A stretch of DNA of 64,000 bases from Geobacter sp. (GTDB taxonomy: Bacteria; Desulfobacterota; Desulfuromonadia; Geobacterales; Geobacteraceae), in NCBI GenBank assembly GCA_003490025.1, contig DNJC01000112.1:30554-94553 (forward strand), read 5' to 3'. The notes under the pieces are model-generated. The model ran no database searches and was not told the DNA's origin. It saw only the letters and a list, made by a program, of their open reading frames with translations. Shown one piece after another: positions 32,852-40,100 of this stretch (the first letter of the stretch is position 1; each line of letters begins with the position of its first letter). A program made the translations under genes and the position numbers.

Positions 32852-33079
32852 CTATTCTTCCTCTTCAAACGGCCTGGTGGTGAAACTCCCGTCTCTTTGC
32901 TTGATCAGGAGTTCGACCTTCCGCTCGGCCTCGTTCAACTTCTTGCTGCAGAAGGCGGAGTACTTCACCCCCTCCTCGAACGCCTTGAGGGAATCGTCCA
33001 GGGAAAGTTCCCCACCCTCGAGCTTCTTGACGACATCCTCGAGCTTCTTCAGCGCGGTCTCGAACTTCTCGACTGCCAT
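32852..33079 (-). CDS. xseB: Exodeoxyribonuclease VII small subunit
   Basis: The 75-residue protein starts MAVEKFETALKKLEDVVKKLEGGELSLDDSLKAFEEGVK, the XseB signature, a helical hairpin that stabilises XseA. It is upstream of ispA and downstream of xseA with a 165-bp gap. Confidence 0.95.
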   Translation of the reverse strand: MAVEKFETALKKLEDVVKKLEGGELSLDDSLKAFEEGVKYSAFCSKKLNEAERKVELLIKQRDGSFTTRPFEEEE

Positions 33080-33244
33080 TGGTTATCCTCTTATTTATTG
33101 TGTGCGGCGGAGGCGATAGCCCCCATTTATGTTTCCGGTTACCGCGCCCGCCGGCTCCCCTCGCGGCCGTAGCCGGACAAACCCCCGCCCCTCTCCCATC
33201 CAGCTCACTCACCCATCATTAAACTCGGGAAAAGTGATCGCTTA

Positions 33245-34684
33245 TTATACCGATCGTGGGGGTGCCGTCAAGGATTCACTCTCCCCGCGGGAGGCGTCCA
33301 CGGTGCAGAGCGCGGAACCGGAAGCGAAGCGGAGTTCCAGCCTGTCGCCGGGCGCCACCTGGCTGTTGTGCCGCACCACGGAGCGCTCCGGGAGCTTGCG
33401 GACGATGCTGTAGCCGCGCGACAGGGTGGCAAGTGGCGAGACGGCGTTGAGGGTCCCGGAGGCAAGTCCCACGCTCTCCGAGGCGCAGGCCAGGCGGCGG
33501 ATCATGGCGTGGTCCATGCGCAGCGACAGGGTCGCCAGCCGCTCCGCGCTTCGCTCAAGCGTAAGGGCCGGACTCTGCCGGGCGAGCCTTGCCGAAAGGG
33601 TGACGATCCTCTCCGAGGCGTCATCAAGAATCAGCCCCGCCTCGCGCACGAGCCTCGCGTCGAGCGAGTCTACCCGCTGGGAGAGGTGGCCGAGGATACG
33701 GCTTGGGTCGGTCACGGCCCGCGCCAGCGCCGTCACCAGGGCTCGGGCCCTCTCCAGTCGCCGCAGTTGCGACACGTCGAGCCGGTGCGCCAGGGCTTCC
33801 AGCTCCGCCGTCAGCTCGTCCTTGCTCCGGACCACCAGCTCCGCGGCCGCCGACGGAGTGGCGGCCCTGAGGTCGGAGACGAAATCGGCTATGGTGAAGT
33901 CGATCTCGTGCCCCACCGCCGAGATGATCGGGACCGCGGAGCGGTGGATGGCGCGAGCCACGACCTCCTCGTTGAAGGCCCACAGGTCCTCGAGAGAGCC
34001 GCCGCCGCGCCCGACGATCATCACGTCGACGTTTCCCACCCGGTTCAGATCGTCGATGGCCGAGGCTATCTCGATTGCAGCCCCCTCCCCCTGGACCCGC
34101 ACCGGCGCGATCAGCAGTTCGACGTTGGCGAAGCGGCGCGACAACACGGTGAGGATGTCCCTGATGGCTGCGCCGGTGGGAGAGGTGACGATGCCGATCT
34201 TCCTGGGAAGCTTCGGGATCTCGCTTTTGTGCAGCTCCGAGAAGAGACCCTCCTTGGCAAGCCTCTCCTTTAGCTGGATGAAGGCGAGCTGCAGCCCCCC
34301 TATCCCCTGCGGTTCCAGGTAGTCGGCCACCAGTTGGTACTCGCCGCGCGGCTCGAAAAGGGTGAGCCTGCCTCGAAGCAGCACGCGCATCCCGTCCTTG
34401 GGGGTGAACTTGATGGAGCGGGCGGCGTTGCGGAACATGACGCAGCGGATCTGGGCGCCGGCATCCTTGAGCGTGAAGTAGCAGTGCCCCGACTGCGGGC
34501 AGGCGAGGTTGGAGATCTCCCCCTCGACCCAGACCTGCTCGAAATTCTCCTCCAGCAGGCCGCGCACCAGCGCCGTCAGGGCGCTCACCGTGAGGACGCG
34601 CCGCTCCTTGAAAAGTTCCACAAGACCTCCGGATGCAGCTTCTGATGATCTGTCAGGCTCTCTATCGGCGGGTTTTTCACCCAT
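33245..34684 (-). CDS. xseA: Exodeoxyribonuclease VII large subunit
   Basis: The protein has 479 residues in this model. The OB-fold tRNA_anti domain is N-terminal (VEGEISNLACPQSGHCYFTLKD). The catalytic Exonuc_VII_L domain (from about 145) has KIGIVTSPTGAAIRDIL and GRGGGSLEDLWAFNEE. A long coiled coil and the C-terminal ALSRGYSIV-type motif (TLSRGYSIVRK) follow. The start is uncertain: the ATG at 34684 lies within a GGGTGGGGATGGG repeat unit, and a GTG at about 34622 is also possible. It degrades single-stranded DNA with XseB. Confidence 0.93.
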   Translation of the reverse strand: MGEKPADREPDRSSEAASGGLVELFKERRVLTVSALTALVRGLLEENFEQVWVEGEISNLACPQSGHCYFTLKDAGAQIRCVMFRNAARSIKFTPKDGMRVLLRGRLTLFEPRGEYQLVADYLEPQGIGGLQLAFIQLKERLAKEGLFSELHKSEIPKLPRKIGIVTSPTGAAIRDILTVLSRRFANVELLIAPVRVQGEGAAIEIASAIDDLNRVGNVDVMIVGRGGGSLEDLWAFNEEVVARAIHRSAVPIISAVGHEIDFTIADFVSDLRAATPSAAAELVVRSKDELTAELEALAHRLDVSQLRRLERARALVTALARAVTDPSRILGHLSQRVDSLDARLVREAGLILDDASERIVTLSARLARQSPALTLERSAERLATLSLRMDHAMIRRLACASESVGLASGTLNAVSPLATLSRGYSIVRKLPERSVVRHNSQVAPGDRLELRFASGSALCTVDASRGESESLTAPPRSV

Positions 34685-34714
34685 CCCCACCCGGCCCTCC
34701 CCTTGAAGGGGAGG
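34672..34714. repeat. REP-like GC palindrome spanning the xseA start
   Basis: CCATCCCCACCCGGCCCTCCCC followed by TTGAAGGGGAGGG is the reverse complement of the unit at 6934-6968. It covers the predicted start codon of xseA. Confidence 0.7.
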
Positions 34715-34728
34715 GAGCTTCATTGAAC

Positions 34729-34755
34729 CTCGTTCCCAAGCTCCAGCTTGGGAAC
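34729..34755. repeat. GTTCCCAAGCT palindrome
   Basis: The 11-bp perfect stem GTTCCCAAGCT/AGCTTGGGAAC has a short CC loop. A diverged copy is at 47367-47395. No gene is present in the 190-bp gap between xseA and the ParA-like gene. Confidence 0.75.
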
Positions 34756-34874
34756 GCATCTGGGCATTCGATCCAGCATTGAGCCCTAGCACTGTGCCTG
34801 AACGCTCTGCCGTTCTATCATGGCGCCCCTCTCACTGTCAAACCGGTTGACCGTCACGCCGGGTCGATGATAGT

Positions 34875-36248
34875 ATGCCCGCCATGAAAAATTACCCTTA
34901 TGTGATAACTGTTTCCTCCGAAAAAGGGGGGGTGGGCAAGACGACACTGGCGACCAATCTCGCCATCTTCCTGAAGGCTCTCGACGAGAACCTCCCGGTC
35001 TCCATCTTCTCCTTTGACAACCATTTCACCATCGACAAGATGTTCTCCATCAAGGGGCAGAAGCTGACCGGCTCCGTCGCCGACCTGCTCCTGGAAACCA
35101 AGGCGCGGGACCTGTTGCACACCGGGCAGTACGGGGTGAACTACATCCCCTCCTCGACCTCCCTCCCTGAGTTGCGCGACTCGCTGAAGGGACCGATGGT
35201 GCTGGCTCGCCTGCTGGCTATGTCCGAGATCCCCGGGATACTGATCATCGACACCCGCCCGGACCTCGACGTCCTGACCCAGAACGCACTCTACGCCGCC
35301 GACCGGGTCCTGGTCCCGATCAAGGACATGGCGAGCATGGACAACTGCCGCAACATCTTCGAACTGTTCGACAAGAGGGGGCTGGACAGAAAGAGCCTCA
35401 CGCTCATCCCCTGCCTGATCGACGAGCGGATCAAGTTCGAAGGGATGTTCAAGGACCAGAAGACCCTTCTGAAGGCGTTCGCCATCAACCGCGGCTTCCG
35501 CTGCTCCGAAACCTTCATATCCAAGAGCCCCAAGGTCGAAAGCCTCAACACGAACCCGGACGGGAAGATCTACCCGATCCTCACCCACGGGCGCGGCACC
35601 GACGTCTACGGCCAGTTCACCGCGCTGGGACAGATAGCTCTCAAGGAGTTCTACGAGACCGAGGAGCCGAGGGCGGTTCTGTTCGACAAGTGGCAAAAGG
35701 AAGAGAACCAGCGCAAGAAGGAAGAGTACTACGGCAGGATGACCGGACTGAAGAGCGTCTGCCTCGCCTGCGGCAAGGAGCTGGACCAGCAGTCGCAGGT
35801 TTCCTACTACTGCGAGAGTTCGGACGGCGCCGCGAGCGGCTTCATGGAAGCGGACTGCTTCACCGGGTTCCTGATCTCCGCCGTCTTCAAGATCGACCGG
35901 GAACTCCCGAAAGACGACCCGACCAGGCTGATGATACACCACACGGCGCGGGAGTCCGTCTTCGTGCTCAACCCCGGGGATGGAGAGAGGGCCGGCACCA
36001 TCGATTTCCACCGTTTCGATCTTGAGGGGAGCGAGCTTCTGAAGAAGAAGTATCCGCTGGCCCGCCTCCCGGAGCGCGACGGTTTCTCGGGGATACTGGA
36101 GGGGACCCTGGCAGGGTACGAGGGAGGGCTGCGCGACGCCTTCCTGATGGTTCACCCGGTGAACGGGGAAAACCCCGCGTCGATACTGGTGGATGAGAAC
36201 TACCGGGAGATGCTCAGGCTGAAGAAGAGGATCGCGGCCCAGCTGTAA
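34875..36248 (+). CDS. ParA/MinD-like ATPase with unusual C-terminal domain
   Basis: The protein has 457 residues. The N-terminal deviant Walker ATPase (about 1-265) has SSEKGGVGKTTLATNLAIF (signature Lys before GVGKT), the switch ILIIDTRPDLDVLTQ and VLVPIKDMASMDN. The second half (about 290-457) is not part of ParA. It starts with a charged helix (WQKEENQRKKEEYYGRM) and a CLACGK...YYC zinc-knuckle-like motif, then an unrecognised domain of about 140 residues. No parB or parS is nearby, so it is unlikely to be the chromosomal partition protein. It is monocistronic and convergent to the polysaccharide deacetylase. MKNYPYVI at 34884 is an alternative start. Confidence 0.8.
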   Translation: MPAMKNYPYVITVSSEKGGVGKTTLATNLAIFLKALDENLPVSIFSFDNHFTIDKMFSIKGQKLTGSVADLLLETKARDLLHTGQYGVNYIPSSTSLPELRDSLKGPMVLARLLAMSEIPGILIIDTRPDLDVLTQNALYAADRVLVPIKDMASMDNCRNIFELFDKRGLDRKSLTLIPCLIDERIKFEGMFKDQKTLLKAFAINRGFRCSETFISKSPKVESLNTNPDGKIYPILTHGRGTDVYGQFTALGQIALKEFYETEEPRAVLFDKWQKEENQRKKEEYYGRMTGLKSVCLACGKELDQQSQVSYYCESSDGAASGFMEADCFTGFLISAVFKIDRELPKDDPTRLMIHHTARESVFVLNPGDGERAGTIDFHRFDLEGSELLKKKYPLARLPERDGFSGILEGTLAGYEGGLRDAFLMVHPVNGENPASILVDENYREMLRLKKRIAAQL

Positions 36249-36253
36249 AACCT

Positions 36254-36462
36254 GTTCAACGTTCAATGTTCAATGTTCAAGGTTAACCTCAACCCCATAT
36301 ACAAGAGCCTAGGTGCGGCCTTCAACGTTGAACGTTGAACGCTGAACATTGAACGGTTTTTCAGTTCAAGGCCGCAACCCGCGCGCCTTACTCCGCGGGG
36401 CTCGGATACAAGAGCCGCAGTGCGGCCTTCAACGCTGAACCTTGAACGTTGAACCTTGAACG
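36254..36462. repeat. TTCAACG heptamer arrays between convergent genes
   Basis: Units of GTTCAACG/GTTCAATG at 36254-36281 face inverted units at 36321-36356 and 36428-36462. A direct repeat of about 35 bp (ATACAAGAGCC...GTGCGGCCTTCAACG) occurs at 36298 and 36408. The array fills the 218-bp gap between the 3' ends of two convergent genes, and could form a large bidirectional stem-loop terminator. Confidence 0.85.
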
Positions 36463-36466
36463 GATT

Positions 36467-37408
36467 TCAGTTGGTGAGGGCCGAGGCGTGGACGAAGGTT
36501 ATGCCGCTTGCTGCCAACTCGGGCATGAACCTCTTCAAGGCGCGCAACGTCGCAGGGTGCGGGTGACAGATGGCGATCGCCGCACCCCGCTTCCTCGCTG
36601 TTGTTGCCGCCTCGTCCAACTGCTTGCCGATGGCCCCCTCATCCTGCACGTTGTCCAGAAACACCTGCCTGGTCCCGCACTTCAATCCCATTGACCGCGC
36701 CGTCTTGTAAGCGACCGATGCAGGCGAGGTCCTGCTGTCCACGAAGAAAACTCCCTTCTCCTTCAACACCTTCAGCACGACTTCCATCTTCTCCGCACTC
36801 TGCGTGAACCGCGAGCCCATGTGGTTGTTGGCGCCCTCGGCAAACGGGACGGTCCGGAAATAACCGTTCACCCGGTTGGCGATCTCCTGGTCGTCCATTG
36901 CCAGCAGCAGCCCGATCTGCTCCAGGCGCTGCTTAGGATATCCCTCGGGCTCCATCGGCATGTGCACCATCACCTCCGCGCCCGCCTGGTGCGCCGACTC
37001 CGCGACGCCCTTGGCGTGGGCGAGGCTCGGTATGATCGAGAACGTTATCGGCTGCTTGATGGAAAGGAGCGTCTGGAGTTCCTGCATGCTGCTTCCCATG
37101 TCGTCGACGATGATGGCGAGCTGTCCCGGTCCCTTCTGGCGCGGGACTGTCGCCGGGTGCGGCTTCGCGGCCGGCGGCTCGGCGCTGGAGAGTTGCGGCT
37201 GCACGGGAGCCGGGTGCTGCGGGACGGGCAGGCGCGGCGCCGGCTTCGCCTCAGTTTCCACCTTCGCGGGGGGCGCGGGCTTGCGCGTGCGCTCCAGCAG
37301 GAAAAAAGCGAGGGCGATCAAAACGGCTACCACGAGGAGTGCGATCAGCGGTTTGCGGCCGCCGGGTGCAGGTTTGCGTCTGTTTACTGCCCTGCCTTTT
37401 TTGGCCAA
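36467..37408 (-). CDS. Divergent polysaccharide deacetylase (YibQ family)
   Basis: The protein has 313 residues. An N-terminal membrane helix (about 19-37, LIALLVVAVLIALAFFLL) is followed by a proline- and alanine-rich linker (about 40-90) and then the deacetylase-like barrel. The barrel has LAIIVDDMGSSMQELQTLL, ITFSIIPSLAHAKGVAESAHQAGAEVMVHMPMEP and the GSRFTQSAEKM block. It is probably periplasmic and acts on peptidoglycan or another envelope glycan; catalytic activity is not proven for this family. Confidence 0.88.
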   Translation of the reverse strand: MAKKGRAVNRRKPAPGGRKPLIALLVVAVLIALAFFLLERTRKPAPPAKVETEAKPAPRLPVPQHPAPVQPQLSSAEPPAAKPHPATVPRQKGPGQLAIIVDDMGSSMQELQTLLSIKQPITFSIIPSLAHAKGVAESAHQAGAEVMVHMPMEPEGYPKQRLEQIGLLLAMDDQEIANRVNGYFRTVPFAEGANNHMGSRFTQSAEKMEVVLKVLKEKGVFFVDSRTSPASVAYKTARSMGLKCGTRQVFLDNVQDEGAIGKQLDEAATTARKRGAAIAICHPHPATLRALKRFMPELAASGITFVHASALTN

Positions 37409-37640
37409 TGGAATCTCCGATCAAGGGACGTCCGTCCCTTACTAAGACAACTATGACTGTAGACGATGCATCGCAGTGAGGCGAGACGAAGAAACCAATG
37501 AATGAGGGGCCTCAACCGCTTTAATGGGAGATAACATGTTCGGAGGTGTCATTGCAAATGATTTGCTATCACATACGGGGAGGGGAAGAAGTTCGAATAG
37601 AATCTGGCGGGATGCTGGAACGTGTACTACAGGAGAGAGA

Positions 37641-37916
37641 TCAGTTCAGCGCATACGGCAACGGGAAATTACCGGCAACTATCCCCGGAACTGTGATGTC
37701 TTCATCGAGGCATTCCCACCTAAGGGCAAAACCGTTCAACCTGATCTTGACTTCCTTGAGTTGCTCGTCAGTCGCCTGCGCCAACAGCGGAAAACGGCTG
37801 GCAGGGAAGCCTATTATTCTCCCGTCCGTCAATTCGACATAGACGGTGCGATTTTCAGCCCACGCCCTGATAGCTGCCGGCTCAACAACCTCATTTTGAA
37901 TACCGATGGTAGTCAT
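37641..37916 (-). CDS. DUF2442 protein (partner of DUF4160)
   Basis: The 91-residue protein has VYVELTDGRIIGFPASRFPLLAQATDEQL, the DUF2442 pattern, and ends RWECLDEDITVPGIVAG, also typical. It overlaps the DUF4160 gene by 26 bp (37891-37916), with its start inside that gene. The pair is recurrent and behaves like a toxin-antitoxin-type module by gene structure; no activity is known to me. Confidence 0.8.
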   Translation of the reverse strand: MTTIGIQNEVVEPAAIRAWAENRTVYVELTDGRIIGFPASRFPLLAQATDEQLKEVKIRLNGFALRWECLDEDITVPGIVAGNFPLPYALN

Positions 37917-38133
37917 TGTATTTCTCCAGGAGCATTTGCTTGTTTTGGTATACCAGCCTCTCTATATTCCTTAGCACGAACGGGTTGACGCCCTTGTTAC
38001 CGGCCAGACGCACCGGTTCGAGCCAGAATTTGCATTCTCCTTCTGGCGTTTCTACATGGACGTGAGGAGGTTCCTTCCCCTCGTCCGAGTAGAAATGGAA
38101 ACGGTATGTCCCGCTTCTTAGCACAGTGGGCAT
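37891..38133 (-). CDS. DUF4160 protein
   Basis: The 80-residue protein has MPTVLRSGTYRFHFYSDEG then PPHVHVETPEGECKFWLEPV, the DUF4160 signature (RFHFYS and PHVHV). I chose the ATG at 38133, eight bases after AGGA; an ATG at 38142 is also in frame. It overlaps the DUF2442 gene by 26 bp. Confidence 0.83.
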   Translation of the reverse strand: MPTVLRSGTYRFHFYSDEGKEPPHVHVETPEGECKFWLEPVRLAGNKGVNPFVLRNIERLVYQNKQMLLEKYNDYHRYSK

Positions 38134-38325
38134 GAACCACATCCTGATTGCGGCTTTGGACCCCCACGCACTATAGCCGAGGCGTCAAAATCTGTCAATT
38201 TCAACGAGTTACAACCCTGTCGAAGCTGGTCATTATAATGGGCGCAATTCATCATTAAAAACATTGATAAAGCCTTGCCGGATGGGGTATAGAAGGTTCA
38301 ACCTTCGAGCAAAAGGAGTCACCTC

Positions 38326-38739
38326 GTGGCAATTGAATGGAATCCCACGCTTTCCATCGGCGTTTTAGAAATCGACATCCAGCACAAGATTCTCTTCGAA
38401 AAGTTCAATGCCTTTGTCGGCGCATACGAGTCCAACGAGGATCCGGAAGAAGGCATCCGCATGTTCTGGTTTCTCGAGGCGTACGCCATCACACACTTCA
38501 AGGACGAAGAGAAATTGATGCAGCAGGTGAACTTCCCCCACTACACCGCCCATCGCCAGAAGCACCTGGCTTTTAACGACGAGGTCGGCAGGTTCAAGGA
38601 GCGCCTGAAAGTCGAAGGGCCGAGCCAGAAGCTCTTCGCCTCCATGGCCAGCTTCATTTCCGGGTGGCTCATCGAGCACATCTCCACCATCGACAGGGGA
38701 ATCGGCAAGTTCGTCGACGAAACCAAGGTAATGTTGTAA
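38326..38739 (+). CDS. Bacteriohemerythrin
   Basis: The 137-residue O2-binding four-helix protein starts with GTG. WNPTLSIGVLEIDIQHKILFEKFNAF carries the first His ligand (QH), the second helix has YAITHFKDEEKLM (HxxxE), and the third has PHYTAHRQKH. The last ligands lie in WLIEHISTIDR. It binds O2 at a diiron centre. It is followed by RIC and by hcp, giving an O2/NO-stress neighbourhood. A strong AAGGAG ribosome site is present. Confidence 0.93.
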   Translation: MAIEWNPTLSIGVLEIDIQHKILFEKFNAFVGAYESNEDPEEGIRMFWFLEAYAITHFKDEEKLMQQVNFPHYTAHRQKHLAFNDEVGRFKERLKVEGPSQKLFASMASFISGWLIEHISTIDRGIGKFVDETKVML

Positions 38740-38975
38740 CCCCCACCGTCACTCCCGGGGACCGGCCCGCCGGCCTCCCCGCCCCCTCTTCTACCCCTTT
38801 TGCCCCCCCTTTTCTGTAGCTTTCTTGACATCGGTCATACTTCGCACCGCTACCGGTGCTACTATGGGACTACAGGGCGTGGTGCACATTTGCCGCCTCG
38901 CGGCAGCACCTGCCCCAATTCCTGAACGGACCGGTTTTCGCGCCACTGCGCCAGAGCCGTCAAGGGAGCGAATAG

Positions 38976-39683
38976 ATGGAAAAATCAAATGCAGAAACCG
39001 TCGGCGCCGTGGTCGCCAGAGATTACCGAAGCGCCGCAGTGTTCGAGAAATTCGGCATCGACTTTTGCTGCGGTGGGAACGTCACCCTCGAAAAGGCATG
39101 CCGCGACAGGGGGATAGATCCTAAGGAGCTGCAGCGTGAACTGGACCGGGCGGCGGAGCATCCGCTGGACCGTAGCCAGAACTACGACGCGTGGGAACTG
39201 CCGTTCCTGGCGGACTACATAGTGAACACGCACCACTCCTACCTGAAGGAAAACACGCAGACCATCGCGACCTACGCCCACAAGATCGCCCAGGTGCACG
39301 GCGCGCACCACCCCGAGGTGATAACGATTTCGGAGATTTTCGACACCATAGCAGCCGACATGGCGGTACATCTGCAAAACGAGGAGGAACAGCTCTTCCC
39401 GACCATAAGGAAGCTGGTGGCGATGAAGAAGGAAGACGCCACGTACGACGCCAAGGACGTCGAGAAGCTGAAGGCAACGCTTGCCGTCCTGAACCACGAG
39501 CACGACGAGATAGGGGCGGCGATGCACGAGATCCGGCGGCTGGCGAAGAATTACCAGATTCCCGAGGACGTCTGCAACACCTTCATGGTCACCTATCAAA
39601 AACTCAGCGAGTTCGAGGATGACCTGCACAAGCATGTCCACCTGGAGAACAACATCCTGTTCCCCAAGGCTTCCAAGCTCTAG
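38976..39683 (+). CDS. RIC/ScdA-type di-iron repair protein
   Basis: The 235-residue protein has the N-terminal DUF542 ScdA_N domain (VGAVVARDYRSAAVFEKFGIDFCCGG). The hemerythrin-like domain has YIVNTHHSYL, HGAHHPEV, HLQNEEEQLFP, LNHEHDEIG and HVHLENNILFP, supplying the His and Glu ligands of a diiron site. It repairs Fe-S clusters after NO or oxidative damage. It precedes hcp, another NO-related enzyme, but on the opposite strand. Confidence 0.95.
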   Translation: MEKSNAETVGAVVARDYRSAAVFEKFGIDFCCGGNVTLEKACRDRGIDPKELQRELDRAAEHPLDRSQNYDAWELPFLADYIVNTHHSYLKENTQTIATYAHKIAQVHGAHHPEVITISEIFDTIAADMAVHLQNEEEQLFPTIRKLVAMKKEDATYDAKDVEKLKATLAVLNHEHDEIGAAMHEIRRLAKNYQIPEDVCNTFMVTYQKLSEFEDDLHKHVHLENNILFPKASKL

Positions 39684-39761
39684 AGTCACCGGCCGGAGTC
39701 CCGGCCACAGCGTCGCAGGGGGCGGCTCGTCCCGCCCTTCGCCTTCAGCAAAGGAGAAACC

Positions 39762-39860
39762 ATGACAATCGTAGTTACCGTGTTTGCAGCCCTGTGGATA
39801 GTTACGGCAGCAGTCTCGCTCTGCCCCTTCAGGCGCTGCGCCTGCCGCGATAAATCCTGA
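39762..39860 (+). CDS. Small membrane peptide, 32 residues
   Basis: MTIVVTVFAALWIVTAAVS then three cysteines (SLCPFRRCACRD) and the end KS. A strong ribosome site (AAAGGAG) precedes the ATG by 5 bp. One membrane helix and a cysteine-rich tail suggest a small inner-membrane protein. It follows RIC closely and may be co-expressed. It is too short for homology reasoning here. Confidence 0.55.
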   Translation: MTIVVTVFAALWIVTAAVSLCPFRRCACRDKS

Positions 39861-39924
39861 ACCGGTCATTTTCCATTAGTTTCAATCTTCCCCATTAGCG
39901 AAACTCCCCGCCACAGATCACCTG

Positions 39925-39948
39925 CGCCCCCTTGAATCAAGGGGGCGT
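39925..39948. repeat. Perfect palindrome (CGCCCCCTTGA/TCAAGGGGGCG)
   Basis: An 11-bp inverted repeat lies just before the hcp terminator (plus-strand coordinates) in the gap between the small peptide gene and hcp. Confidence 0.6.
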
Positions 39949-39953
39949 TGACC

Positions 39954-39988
39954 AAAAAAAGGCGCCAGGCCCTGGGGGGACCTGACGC
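39954..39988 (-). terminator. Terminator downstream of hcp
   Basis: On the minus strand GCGTCAGG pairs with CCTGGCGC, followed by a run of seven T residues. It lies about 110 bp past the hcp stop. Confidence 0.75.
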
Positions 39989-40022
39989 AAAAAAGAGACC
40001 TTGACCTGTTGTTGGTTTTTCC

Positions 40023-40100
40023 GCCCTGCTGCGACCTTGCCCTGCTGCGACCTTGCCCTGCTGCGACCTTGCCTTGCTGCCTTGCCTTGCTGCCTTGCTG
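40023..40100. repeat. Tandem repeat just after hcp
   Basis: Three copies of GCCCTGCTGCGACCTT (16 bp) are followed by shorter CCTTGCTG units. They lie in the hcp 3' untranslated region, directly after the stop at 40101-40103. No coding role is visible. Confidence 0.8.

Noticed and set aside
34875..36248. Chromosome partition ParA
   Set aside because: No parB or parS is adjacent and the second half does not belong to ParA.
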